Origin: Solibacillus sp. FSL H8-0523
GTDB lineage: Bacteria > Bacillota > Bacilli > Bacillales_A > Planococcaceae
NCBI RefSeq assembly: GCF_038051985.1
Contig: NZ_CP150291.1
Location: 558,001-622,000, forward strand
Direction: 5' to 3'
Length of the DNA: 64,000 nucleotides
In this document: piece by piece, positions 1 through 8,975 of the stretch
How the letters are laid out: every line of letters starts with the position of its first letter
Position numbering within the stretch: position 1 is the first letter of the stretch
Made by a program: the position numbers and the translations under genes
Notes under the pieces: generated by a model
What the model was told of the DNA's origin: nothing
Seen by the model: only the letters and a program-made list of their open reading frames with translations
Databases searched by the model: none

Positions 1-3000
1 GTGAAAAAAAATATAAAAATCTGCTTAATGGCAGGTTTGCTAGTTACGCCGGCATTTGTTGCACAGGTATCTCCAACACAAGCAGAAGAAATTACACCCG
101 TAAGCGCAAACGTAGAGAAATTTACGCAAGCCATGGCTACATTTTCAGATTCAACCCCATCAAAAACACTTTCAACACTAAATACAGCAGTGACTAAGGT
201 GAAGACCGCTTATGGCAAGCTGACGGCTGAAGAAAAAAAGGCAATATCAGAAGAAGTGGCAAAAAATTATGCACAGATCCAAGCGACATATACCATTGCG
301 AAACGCATTGATGAACTTTCTAAAAAAACGGATGAAGCTATAAAGTTAGACAGTGCAATCAATGATACAATGACAGAATTTGATAACTTAGAAGCGTATC
401 AACGCTACGTTTTTAACTATTCAACGCTGACTAAATTATCAGATTCTGTTGCGGAAGTAATAATACTTGAGCAAGATATGATAGAAATGACACCAGCCAA
501 TACGCTGACAAAGGTTGCAGAAATCGTAGCAGCTTATAACGAACTGACGGCTACACAAAGAAAATATTTAACAGATGCCTCACAAGCGACGATTACTTCA
601 TGGAGACAAGCGCTTACAGCATCCACACAGCTTATTAAAGAAATCGATGCCATTACGACGACAAGCTTTGCAACATGGGGTTCTGCAACAGAATCGAGCA
701 AGGCTACTGCAGTTAAACAGTTTAATACGAAAGTCAATGCGGCTCTTACAAAGCTAGAAAAAATTACGCTAGCATCGGTTTCAGCAGAGGTTGATCCGCA
801 AGCGCTTGTTACGAATAAAGGCCGATTAGTAGCGCTAAAAGATTTCACAGCAATTTCCACACCGGTTTTAGAGCTTAATACAGACTTGTCGCGCGTAACA
901 GAAACAGTCAATGCAGCGAAGGCAACTTTAGAGACCTTTGATGGCAAAATGACGGAACATAGCGCAAATTTATCTGAAATCGACAAAAAAAATCTACCGG
1001 GGCTAAAAATATTTTTAGCTGAATACGTTGCCTATATAGAAGACGAGCAAGCAATCATTGTTGACGTAGAAAATATCATTAATGCCTTAAAGGATAAGGT
1101 AGATCTAGTAACATTAGCAAGCGCCCGTGAAAAATTTAATTCGCTATCTTCGGAAGGAAAAAAATTCGTTTCAAATATAAGCCAGTTAACAGCGTTAGAG
1201 GCCACTTATAAATCGGCATTAGCTGTTGTAAAGCAAATTGAGGCGATTGATCCGAGTGCGAAAGACTTTGTCAGTAAAACAACAGCAGCAAAAGCCGCAT
1301 ACGATAAACTGGCGACGGAAGCACTGAAAAGTACGGTTACCAACTACATGACAGTAGAAAACTATTTACCGATAGCATTAATAATGAAAGAAATTGATGC
1401 CATCCGTGTGAATAGTGCTGAATTTAGAAAAGATTATGAAGCAGCGCAAGGTACGTATAATGCGTTAACTGCAGGGGTAACTGGAAATCCTGAAAGTTCA
1501 CCAGCTCCAACAGATAAAGTGATTGTTGGCAAACAGCGTTTAGTAACGGAATATGGCCCAAAGCTTGATACATTTAAAGCAACGATTGCAACGATTGACA
1601 GCATTACAGCACGAATTGAAGGTCTATCCTCTAAAACAGGTCAAAGTTTTATGGAAGAGCTGAAAAGGCTTTCGGAAGAATATAAACGATTAGACAGCGC
1701 TACAAAGAGCAATATTTTAAATGCTCAAGACTTAACGACATTTGAAAAAGACTATAATGCGTCATTAAAAGTATTTAATGTAATTGAACAACTACCTGAA
1801 AATACAGATTTACAGTTTTCTAAAAAAGTAAATACAGCAGAAAAAGCTTTTCAAAAGTTAACAACAGTGCAAAAAGGCAATGTCTATAACTACGATAAGT
1901 TGAGTAGCCTGTTAAAGCCGGCAGCAATCATTGAGCGTATCAACAAACTAAAAACAACAAGTAAAACGTATGAAACAGACGTTCAAGATTTGCGTAAAGA
2001 GTTTGAAGAGCTTACGACAAATGAAAAGACAATTGTGCACAACATTGGAAAGCTTGTAGAAGCAGAAGAAAATATGAACCAAGCTGAAACAGTCATTGCG
2101 CTTATTAATGCAGCGATACCAACAGCGGAAGATTATTTAGTGAAATTACGTGAAGCGCGTGAAGCCTATGATAAATTAGACCGTACAAGGCAATCACTTA
2201 TTTTAAATTATAAAGAGTTAACTTCGCGTGAACGTGCAATGAGGCCAATTATTAAGTTAGATCAAGATATCCTAAATTTAGACCCATCGAATGCAAAAAC
2301 ATTTATTTCAAAATATAAATCTGCTCAAAAGGCCTATGAAAAGCTGTCGCTAGTTGACCGAAACTTATTGGAAAATGATGTACTGCTACTTGGCGATTTA
2401 AAGCAACTCTTTGATGTAATCGACGCAATTAGTACGATTAAAAGTTCAAGCAAGACGTATGTGAAGGATACAGAAAATGCACGTCATCTCTACAATAGTT
2501 TAAAGCCAGAGTTACAACAAAAGGTTTCAAATCTTAAAGTATTAATAGATCACGAACTAAATGTAGCAGGTGGTGCAAGTGTAGATGCTATGATTCGTAA
2601 TCTAAAAGCTGTAGAACCACTGCAATTCATTGAAGCGGTTAAGGAAGTGCGTAAAGCATATACTAGCCTGAATTCATCGAATAAAAAGGCTGTCTCATTA
2701 ATCGACGAATTAAAAACACAAGAAAAATATATTAAGCCAGTACAAAAGATAATCGATGAAATCGAGGGATTATTAAATCCACGAAATAATTTAGCGAGAC
2801 AATTTGAAAAGGTCAATAAATCCTTACAAAGACTAGATGATACACAATATACCTATATCACGAATATAGACAAATATTCGAATTTAGCAAATGTTATTCA
2901 TACCTATGATTTAATCGAAAAGTTAAAGCCAAACGATCGTTATTATCAAGGGAACTTAGAGGCTGCGAAAACTTCCTATGACCGTTTATCACAAGAAGAG

Positions 3001-3390
3001 AAGCAAAAAGTAACCAATTATTACAAGCTGCAAGAAGCACAATTAAATGTGGATGAAGCAAAAGTGGTGATTAGTTTAATTGGTTCATTAACAAGTACCG
3101 CCAGCACCTATGCCGCTGACGTAGCGACTGCCGCAGCGGCTTATAAAGAACTCCCATCAAATATACGTAAGCAAGTGACAAACTATGATGTCTTAAAGCA
3201 AGCAGAGAAGGATTTAAAGGTAGTTGCTAAAGTGGAAAAACAAATTGCGGCCATCGATATGACAGCAAGAAATGCTACATCAAAGGTGAAATCGGCAAAA
3301 AAAGCTTACGATAAGCTAACATTGGAGCAAAAGCCACTTGTGAGCAATTATCAGATACTACAAGCTGCTGTTTTTGAGATGGAGCTATAG
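1..3390 (+). CDS. Secreted surface protein made of ~55-residue helical repeats
   Basis: The first codon is GTG at the window edge and is followed by a clear signal peptide (MKKN, hydrophobic core, cleavage near AQA/EE at about residues 26-30), so the start is probably real although its RBS is outside the window. The remaining ~1100 residues are repeats with a measured period of 55 residues near the C-terminus. Each ends in a variant of 'AYDKLTxEQKxxVxNYxxLxxAE', rich in Ala, Lys, Glu and Leu, which suggests tandem helical bundles. No SLH domain, LPXTG motif or transmembrane anchor is visible, so attachment to the wall is unexplained. A terminator follows, giving a monocistronic end. I do not recognise a named family; a cell-surface spacer or adhesin is inference from the signal peptide, the repeats and the neighbouring SLH proteins. 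Confidence 0.75.
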   Translation: MKKNIKICLMAGLLVTPAFVAQVSPTQAEEITPVSANVEKFTQAMATFSDSTPSKTLSTLNTAVTKVKTAYGKLTAEEKKAISEEVAKNYAQIQATYTIAKRIDELSKKTDEAIKLDSAINDTMTEFDNLEAYQRYVFNYSTLTKLSDSVAEVIILEQDMIEMTPANTLTKVAEIVAAYNELTATQRKYLTDASQATITSWRQALTASTQLIKEIDAITTTSFATWGSATESSKATAVKQFNTKVNAALTKLEKITLASVSAEVDPQALVTNKGRLVALKDFTAISTPVLELNTDLSRVTETVNAAKATLETFDGKMTEHSANLSEIDKKNLPGLKIFLAEYVAYIEDEQAIIVDVENIINALKDKVDLVTLASAREKFNSLSSEGKKFVSNISQLTALEATYKSALAVVKQIEAIDPSAKDFVSKTTAAKAAYDKLATEALKSTVTNYMTVENYLPIALIMKEIDAIRVNSAEFRKDYEAAQGTYNALTAGVTGNPESSPAPTDKVIVGKQRLVTEYGPKLDTFKATIATIDSITARIEGLSSKTGQSFMEELKRLSEEYKRLDSATKSNILNAQDLTTFEKDYNASLKVFNVIEQLPENTDLQFSKKVNTAEKAFQKLTTVQKGNVYNYDKLSSLLKPAAIIERINKLKTTSKTYETDVQDLRKEFEELTTNEKTIVHNIGKLVEAEENMNQAETVIALINAAIPTAEDYLVKLREAREAYDKLDRTRQSLILNYKELTSRERAMRPIIKLDQDILNLDPSNAKTFISKYKSAQKAYEKLSLVDRNLLENDVLLLGDLKQLFDVIDAISTIKSSSKTYVKDTENARHLYNSLKPELQQKVSNLKVLIDHELNVAGGASVDAMIRNLKAVEPLQFIEAVKEVRKAYTSLNSSNKKAVSLIDELKTQEKYIKPVQKIIDEIEGLLNPRNNLARQFEKVNKSLQRLDDTQYTYITNIDKYSNLANVIHTYDLIEKLKPNDRYYQGNLEAAKTSYDRLSQEEKQKVTNYYKLQEAQLNVDEAKVVISLIGSLTSTASTYAADVATAAAAYKELPSNIRKQVTNYDVLKQAEKDLKVVAKVEKQIAAIDMTARNATSKVKSAKKAYDKLTLEQKPLVSNYQILQAAVFEMEL

Positions 3391-3436
3391 TATTAACGAA
3401 GCAATAGTTTACTTTATGTAAAAATTTGATATTATT

Positions 3437-3477
3437 GAAAGAGCGTTCTTCCATCAAGGGAAGATACGCTCTTTTGC
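3437..3477 (+). terminator. Rho-independent terminator after the repeat protein
   Basis: The arms AAAGAGCG (3438-3445) and CGCTCTTT (3468-3475) form a hairpin, extended inward by further pairing and followed by a short T run. It lies just 3' of the first gene. Confidence 0.7.
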
Positions 3478-3542
3478 ATGTTAAAATAGAAATCGATAAG
3501 ATATAAAAGAAAATACATAGTTTATAGAAGAGGGATGATTGG

Positions 3543-4598
3543 GTGAAAAAACGATTCTTAGCAAGTTCACTAGCAGCCTTATTATTTTTAAGTACACAAA
3601 CAACTAGTCTTGCAGCAACGACATTTAGTGATGTGTCGCAAAAGCATTGGGCAGCTAGTACAATTTACGATTTAGTTGCTAAAGGATATATGCAGGGCTA
3701 TCAAGACGGTACATTTAAGCCAAACCAAACGACGACTCGTGGAGAAGCGGCAGTCATTATTGCACGTACAATGGGCATTGATGTGAAAACAGATTTTCAG
3801 CCAAGTTTTCAGGATGTTCCAGAAACATATCCGTACTATAAACAAGTTAGTAAGCTAACAGAATTAGGTGTCTTACAAAATGGAAATTTCTTTTATCCCA
3901 ATGCGCAGTTAAAGCGTTCAGAAATTTCGAAAATGATTGCTCTTGCTTATGGCGTAGAGGTAGATAATCAAAATAAAGCATCATTTAACGACTTATCGAC
4001 AAATTTTTGGGCTAAGGATTACATTGAGTCTTTGGCAGATGCTGCGATTGTTCAAGGATTTACCGCAACAACATTTGAGCCTAATCAATATGTAACGCGC
4101 GCGCAAATCGCCTTGTTAGCGAAGCGCGGTATGGCATTTAAAGGACAACTTGCAAAAAAAGAAGTGGTATATGATTTTTTACAAAAGGATTATATTTCAA
4201 CAGTAAATCAATATAAAGCGTGGGAAACGAAGACGTTGAAGCTAGTTAATGAGATTCGTGTGAAAAATAATTTGGCTAAGCTTGCATTAGATCCGGATTT
4301 AACGCAGGTTGCGATTATTAAAGCAAAAGATATGGTCAAGCGTAATTACTTTGAACACTATTCGCCGTTCTATGGAAACCCGTGGGATTTAGCGACGTTA
4401 TTTGATTATGACTATGTAAGTTTTGGAGAAAACATTGCCCGCAATTTTTCAACGGCAGAAGCAACGGTGGATGCATGGATGGCTTCACCAAATCACCGTG
4501 CCAATATTTTGAAAAGTCATTATGAGTATATGGGGATTGGAATTGAAAAAACAAAAACTGGGAATTTTTATGTAGTTCAGCATTTTTCTTCAAAATAA
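3543..4598 (+). CDS. SLH-domain CAP (SCP/YkwD-like) surface protein
   Basis: A signal peptide (residues 1-24) is followed by three S-layer homology domains at about 27-70, 85-135 and 147-195. These carry the usual FxDVxxxxWA...I...GYxDGTFKPN...TRGE pattern. They should bind pyruvylated secondary wall polymer and hold the protein on the cell wall. Residues ~232-348 form a CAP domain of the YkwD type: LVNEIRxKNNLxxL, the HYSPF region, GENIA and SPNHRANIL are all present, with a C-terminal QHFSS. The biochemical role of bacterial CAP domains is not settled. The start is GTG at 3543, preceded by a GAGGG Shine-Dalgarno near 3530. It stands between two terminated or separately promoted units and is probably monocistronic. 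Confidence 0.9.
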   Translation: MKKRFLASSLAALLFLSTQTTSLAATTFSDVSQKHWAASTIYDLVAKGYMQGYQDGTFKPNQTTTRGEAAVIIARTMGIDVKTDFQPSFQDVPETYPYYKQVSKLTELGVLQNGNFFYPNAQLKRSEISKMIALAYGVEVDNQNKASFNDLSTNFWAKDYIESLADAAIVQGFTATTFEPNQYVTRAQIALLAKRGMAFKGQLAKKEVVYDFLQKDYISTVNQYKAWETKTLKLVNEIRVKNNLAKLALDPDLTQVAIIKAKDMVKRNYFEHYSPFYGNPWDLATLFDYDYVSFGENIARNFSTAEATVDAWMASPNHRANILKSHYEYMGIGIEKTKTGNFYVVQHFSSK

Positions 4599-4835
4599 TA
4601 TGGTAATTACTAGCTTGTTATATTACAAAACCATTACGAGAAATAGTTGGGAAATGAATATTTTGTAGCTTAAACGCTAATTTTCTATTCTATGATAGGA
4701 AATTTGTGTTTTTTGTTTTTAGGGCATTTCGTGTGAACTGTTACAGAAGTGAAAAGTAGTTACACAAAGTTATATGTTACCCTATATGTAGGTTAAATAA
4801 ACCTTATTAGTTTTTGAAAGGGAGTTACATTTAAC

Positions 4836-5771
4836 GTGAAGAAAAAAATTCTTTTGCCGATTTTTGCAGCATTTATGATTTTCGCTGGAACGGCTACTAC
4901 AACTAACAATACTGCTGAGGCAGCATCAATTTCAGAATTAACAGCAACAGCTTCTAAATATATCGGTGTCCCATATGTATATGGAGGAACAACAACTCGT
5001 GGACTTGATTGTTCAGGTTATACTCAATTAGTCTTCAAAAAATTAGGCTATTCATTAAACCGTACAGCGGCTATGCAATACAAGCAAGGGACAGCTGTTT
5101 CAAAAGCTAATTTACAATCAGGGGACTTAGTGTTCTTTAATACTTCAGGCGGCGTTTCGCACGTAGGGATTTCATTAGGTGGTAGTAAGTTTATCCATGC
5201 TGGTGTAAGTACGGGTGTAGCCGTAGCAAGCCTTAACAGCTCTTACTGGGCTAAGCGCTATGTTGGAGCAAAGCGTGTAGCTAGCTTTGAAGAAAAAACG
5301 GTTGTAGCGTCTGTAGAAAAGGCAGAAGTTAAAAACGCAGCAATCGATTTCACGATTTTTGCATCTCGTGGTGAAGTAGCACTACAATTAGCGGAATCAT
5401 TAGGTCTTGAAACAACAGATACAACATCAGTATTCCCAGATATTAAATCATCTTCTAAATATGCAGGTGCTGCAAAAGCATTATATGATTTAGGTATCTT
5501 TACAGGTGATGAAAACGGCAAGTTTAACCCAGGTTCACCATTTACACGTGCACAAATGGCAAAAGTACTGGTAGCTGCCTATAAATTAGAATTAGAAGAG
5601 CAACCACTAAGTTTTGCAGATGTAGCCTCGTCTCACTGGGCACATAATGATATCAAAATTTTAGCGTCAAATGGTGTGACAATCGGTTTAGGTGATGGTA
5701 CATATGGTATTAATCATTACGTAAAATTAAAAGATTTAGCGACATTTATTGATCGCGCTCAAAATAAATAA
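4836..5771 (+). CDS. NlpC/P60 endopeptidase with C-terminal SLH domains
   Basis: This is a secreted peptidoglycan endopeptidase. The signal peptide ends near residue 30. An NlpC/P60 domain (about 35-150) follows, with the catalytic triad visible as Cys59 in LDCSGY, His109 in VSHVG and His121 in FIHAG. The family cleaves D-gamma-glutamyl-diaminopimelate bonds in stem peptides. Residues ~200-305 hold two SLH-type units (the second reads FADVASSHWAHNDI), which should tether the enzyme to the secondary wall polymer. The start is GTG at 4836, with RBS GAAAGGGAG about 12 bases upstream. The upstream region has an imperfect WalR-like pair (TGTTAC-N5-TGAAAA at 4739-4755). A strong terminator follows, so it is a single-gene unit. 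It closely resembles the bare NlpC/P60 gene at 13410. Confidence 0.93.
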   Translation: MKKKILLPIFAAFMIFAGTATTTNNTAEAASISELTATASKYIGVPYVYGGTTTRGLDCSGYTQLVFKKLGYSLNRTAAMQYKQGTAVSKANLQSGDLVFFNTSGGVSHVGISLGGSKFIHAGVSTGVAVASLNSSYWAKRYVGAKRVASFEEKTVVASVEKAEVKNAAIDFTIFASRGEVALQLAESLGLETTDTTSVFPDIKSSSKYAGAAKALYDLGIFTGDENGKFNPGSPFTRAQMAKVLVAAYKLELEEQPLSFADVASSHWAHNDIKILASNGVTIGLGDGTYGINHYVKLKDLATFIDRAQNK

Positions 5772-5779
5772 TGATTTTT

Positions 5780-5818
5780 AAGACATGCTGGCTGAAATAG
5801 CCAGTATGTCTTTTTTTA
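5780..5818 (+). terminator. Rho-independent terminator of the NlpC/P60-SLH gene
   Basis: The arms AGACATGCTGGCT and AGCCAGTATGTCT form a near-perfect 13-bp stem, followed by a T7 run. Confidence 0.85.
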
Positions 5819-5891
5819 TTGTTAAGGAAATTATAGATGATCACATTGTGTCAGCAGTCTCCATACCTGTGCGCACAACCACACGTTACAT

Positions 5892-5933
5892 AAAAAAACC
5901 CGCCCAATTCGTATTAAACGACGGGGCGGGTTT
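5892..5933 (-). terminator. Rho-independent terminator of the SLH glucosaminidase gene
   Basis: AACCCGCCC and GGGCGGGTT form a GC-rich stem. The A7 tract at 5892-5898 reads as a T run on the minus strand, directly 3' of the gene that ends at 5943. Confidence 0.85.
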
Positions 5934-5942
5934 ATATTTGTA

Positions 5943-7943
5943 TTAGTTTGCTTGGAACTTTGTAACTAGGTCTGAGCGTACCCATACATAGCGGCTTGGT
6001 GGGTTATCATCTGATAATAGCTTGTACCAGACGTAGCCATCTGAGCCTGTTGTTTCCTCAACGATAACAGCAGGGTAGCCGAATGTTTTCGTTTCTCCGA
6101 TGTTTTTCGCTTTATACCAATATAATCGTTCTGAAAACTGTGTGGCTTCAGCGCGCGCACTGATTTGATCGCCGTTATAAATTACAAATGCTAGCTGTGA
6201 AGATAATGTATCTTTTTTACCAAAACGGTTGTCGATACGGAACATATGGCCAGCAATTTTACTACCCCAGAATGGATCTGAAGCGTAGCGAACATTCATA
6301 CCGGTTGTTTTGTTTCCTGGAACTGCTCCGTTTGCAAATTTTCCTGATTGTGGCACATAGTTTAAATTCGCGTATTGATTGATAAATGCGCGTACACTAT
6401 CATCTCGTGTTGCAAACGTTGTCCCAAGTGCTGTATTAGAATCATATACGGTGATCCCAAAAATATTGTTCTTTTTAAGTGAGTTTTCACTTATACCGTA
6501 GTCACTTTCATGAATCGCCGAAGCTAAAATGAATAATGCATTCACATTGTGCTCAGCTTCAACTTCTTTTAATAATTGTCCCATCCCTAAAAGGCGTGAA
6601 TCTGTTAATACATTCTCATAGCCTTTTTGACTTTGACGTTCTGTTAATAGAGTCAGAATAATGTTATCAAGCTCTTCTGCCGTATAGTTTGAGTGCTGAC
6701 GGATTGAAGCAAATTGGAAATATGAATAGTAGGTACCGACTTTTGAAGTTAGTAAAAAGTCGCTATAGAAATTGACCCCGTCTTGGCTGTAATAGCGCGC
6801 GCCCGTTTTCATGAAGCTTGGCGCAGGACCAATAACATAAGCACCATAGTATTTATTCGTAATATGGTTATATGTGTTGTGATGTAAATAGCCATCTAGT
6901 ACAAAGTAAAACGATTGCTCTTTTAGTAGGCTAGAAGGCGTTAATGTTACCTCATCCATTTTTACGTAACCCTTTGTATCAGCTAAACGGACGATTGCGT
7001 ATTTATCGGTGCTTGAATAATATTTAAATTCGCTGCCTTCAACCGCATACGTAAGGTCTTTTTTGAAATTTGAATCTGCATAAACAATGACCGTGTTGGC
7101 TTTTGTATCAGCTGCAGAAGCAATTCCAGCAGGCATACTAATAATTTTGTCGCCCTTAAATAATAGATTTAGCTTCGCTGCTTTTTGAGCCGCTACTGCT
7201 TGCTCATATGAAAAATAGATCGTTGGATTTTTTGTAACGACCCCATTGCTAATTTTACCGATGTAATAGCTTGATGGATCCGCAGGTTGTATCACATCAG
7301 GCGTGTCGTCTTCGCCATTATCCGTATATTGATCAATCGTTGTATTCATACGGTATAAAAATGCCGCTGCTTGTGCGATCGTTGCAGAGCCCTTTGGTTC
7401 AAAGTAAATCCCTTTTGCTGTTTGTGAGCCACGAATAATGTTGTAATACACATTGGCTGCAACGGCGGCCTTAAATTCATCACGAATTTTTTCGTTGTCC
7501 TTAAATGTAAGTGGGGCACCATTTACAGGGACTTTTTTATACGTTAGCGTGCGTAGTAAAAGCGCCGCCATTTGCTCGCGTGTAATTTTTTCGTTTGGAC
7601 GGAAAGTACCATCAGGGTAGCCACTTAAAATATTTGCCCCCGCCGCCGCTTGAATTTCGTTTGTTAATGTTTGACCAGGTGTTAAGTCTTTAAACGTATA
7701 AGAAGATGACTCTGGTAGATCAAGTGCTCGTGTAATATAAGACGCAAATTCACCTCGCGTTACTGCGCGGTTTGGATTGTAATTGCCCTTTGCATCCGCA
7801 CGAATGACGTCTAAGCTCGACCAATACGTTAATTCATGGACCATTAAGTGACCCTGTATATCGTTAGCATGAGATGTTGTTTGTGTAGTAAAGGTAAATG
7901 CAACGAGTAAAGCCATTGCAAGACCGATAATTTTTTTAAACAT
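5943..7943 (-). CDS. SLH-domain N-acetylglucosaminidase (autolysin)
   Basis: This is a predicted exported muramyl-chain hydrolase. A signal peptide (1-26) precedes three SLH domains (about 30-205, with GYPDGTFRPNEKITREQ clearly visible). A variable middle region with short repeats follows, then a glucosaminidase (GH73-type) domain around residues 440-590. That domain includes AIHESDYG, whose Glu is the expected acid, and NNIFGI and YASDPFWGSKIAG. The C-terminal ~60 residues look like an SH3-type wall-binding module. The family cleaves between N-acetylglucosamine and N-acetylmuramic acid. The ATG at 7943 has a GAAAGGAG-type RBS. It is divergent from the TetR gene at 8326. The shared 382-bp region carries a WalR-type direct repeat 80 bp from this start, and inverted TTTCTGT motifs. 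Confidence 0.9.
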   Translation of the reverse strand: MFKKIIGLAMALLVAFTFTTQTTSHANDIQGHLMVHELTYWSSLDVIRADAKGNYNPNRAVTRGEFASYITRALDLPESSSYTFKDLTPGQTLTNEIQAAAGANILSGYPDGTFRPNEKITREQMAALLLRTLTYKKVPVNGAPLTFKDNEKIRDEFKAAVAANVYYNIIRGSQTAKGIYFEPKGSATIAQAAAFLYRMNTTIDQYTDNGEDDTPDVIQPADPSSYYIGKISNGVVTKNPTIYFSYEQAVAAQKAAKLNLLFKGDKIISMPAGIASAADTKANTVIVYADSNFKKDLTYAVEGSEFKYYSSTDKYAIVRLADTKGYVKMDEVTLTPSSLLKEQSFYFVLDGYLHHNTYNHITNKYYGAYVIGPAPSFMKTGARYYSQDGVNFYSDFLLTSKVGTYYSYFQFASIRQHSNYTAEELDNIILTLLTERQSQKGYENVLTDSRLLGMGQLLKEVEAEHNVNALFILASAIHESDYGISENSLKKNNIFGITVYDSNTALGTTFATRDDSVRAFINQYANLNYVPQSGKFANGAVPGNKTTGMNVRYASDPFWGSKIAGHMFRIDNRFGKKDTLSSQLAFVIYNGDQISARAEATQFSERLYWYKAKNIGETKTFGYPAVIVEETTGSDGYVWYKLLSDDNPPSRYVWVRSDLVTKFQAN

Positions 7944-8325
7944 CGATTCACACTCCTTTCATTAAATCAGTTTATCAATTTATAGAGGAGAATAATAGAA
8001 AAACTACCATTATTAAATTGTTTGTAACAGATTTGTAATGTTAGAAGTGTAACAGAAAGTAAAAATATAAAAGGTTTCTGTTAGCAAAGTTATTTCTGTA
8101 TAGTTACGGAATGACAAGATAGTTAGCTAAATTTTAAAGAACGAACATCAATAAACAAAAAATATATTACTCTCTATTAATATAAATGAACTACTAAAAA
8201 TGAGATAAAATGTTATTTTTATGACAGAAACCTTTATTTTGAAAGATATTTAATATATAATGAATGTGAAATAATTGGTAATTATTAAGTACTAAACATC
8301 TAAAAAGAGATAAGGGTGGAGAAGT
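7944..8325. promoter_or_regulatory. Divergent promoter region between glucosaminidase and TetR genes
   Basis: This 382-bp AT-rich interval has no gene. It contains a WalR-type box (8023-8039), a 9-bp inverted repeat TAACAGAAA / TTTCTGTTA (8050-8058 and 8075-8083), and a further TTTCTGT copy near 8094. A copy in inverted orientation, TGACAGAAACCTTTAT, lies at 8222-8237. A TATAAT at 8256-8261 is a plausible -10 for the TetR gene, which places the last motif over its -35 region. Confidence 0.6.
8023..8039 (+). promoter_or_regulatory. WalR (YycF)-type binding box
   Basis: TGTAAC-N5-TGTAAT matches the WalR consensus TGTWAH-N5-TGTWAH exactly. A further isolated TGTAAC lies at 8048-8053. The box is 80 bp upstream of the glucosaminidase start but reads on the strand opposite to that gene, so the sign of regulation is open. 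Confidence 0.5.
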
Positions 8326-8922
8326 ATGGCTAGAGGACGACGCGTCAATTCAAGTGGAGAAAAAAGTAAAAAATTATTGCTGGAGAAAGCCATTGAGCTT
8401 TTCTCTACACATGGCTATCACCAAACAAAAATTAGTGACATTGTTAAGGCAGCAAGTCTTACACAGCCGACATTTTATTTGTATTTCCAAAGTAAAGAAA
8501 CATTATTTAATGACTTGAATGAAAAATTCCAAAGCGATTTAATCGAAATTTTCACAAACAAGGAAGAAACAGTGAGTGCTACTAAAAATGCCAACGAGTT
8601 AATCGAACAAAACTTAAAATGTATTTTTGATTACTTTATTGAAAATCCAAACTTAACAAAAATCGGTTTTTACGAGGCAGAGCAATCGTCTGGTTTGAAG
8701 CAGCTACTTGTTTCGAAAATTGAAAATGTCATCAATGAAAACTTGAAAGAGTGTCCCGTTGTAAAACGTGTGAATTCGAATGTGCTTGCAGAAAGCTTAG
8801 TTGGATCGATGGAGCGTTTAACGTTAACGAATCTATTAACGAATAAATCGAATCCGGAAAAGCTTGCACAAGAAATTAGTACGATTTATTTCTCAACTGA
8901 ACAACCATTAGTTTATCAATAA
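8326..8922 (+). CDS. TetR/AcrR-family transcriptional regulator
   Basis: A 198-residue one-component regulator. The N-terminal helix-turn-helix is at about residues 15-62: AIELFSTHGYHQTKISDIVKAASL followed by TFYLYFQSKETLF, the standard TetR signature. The C-terminal ligand-binding half is divergent, so no ligand can be named. The ATG has an upstream GGGTGGAG RBS. The gene is divergent from the SLH glucosaminidase and ends in a bidirectional terminator. Inverted TTTCTGT/ACAGAAA motifs in the upstream region, one overlapping the probable -35, are candidate operators. Autoregulation, and possibly control of the divergent autolysin gene, is inferred from this layout. Confidence 0.88.
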   Translation: MARGRRVNSSGEKSKKLLLEKAIELFSTHGYHQTKISDIVKAASLTQPTFYLYFQSKETLFNDLNEKFQSDLIEIFTNKEETVSATKNANELIEQNLKCIFDYFIENPNLTKIGFYEAEQSSGLKQLLVSKIENVINENLKECPVVKRVNSNVLAESLVGSMERLTLTNLLTNKSNPEKLAQEISTIYFSTEQPLVYQ

Positions 8923-8934
8923 TTAAGTAAACGT

Positions 8935-8975
8935 AAAAAGACGTTAGCCAGAATAGTGGGCTAACGTCTTTTTGT
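8935..8975. terminator. Bidirectional terminator between tetR and the S41 protease
   Basis: AAAAAGACGTTAGCC and GGCTAACGTCTTTTT form a 15-bp stem with A and T tracts on both flanks. It lies between two convergent genes and can serve both. Confidence 0.85.

Noticed and set aside
534-986. 150-codon minus-strand frame inside the first gene
   Set aside because: It is a shadow of the helical-repeat coding sequence and has no start context.
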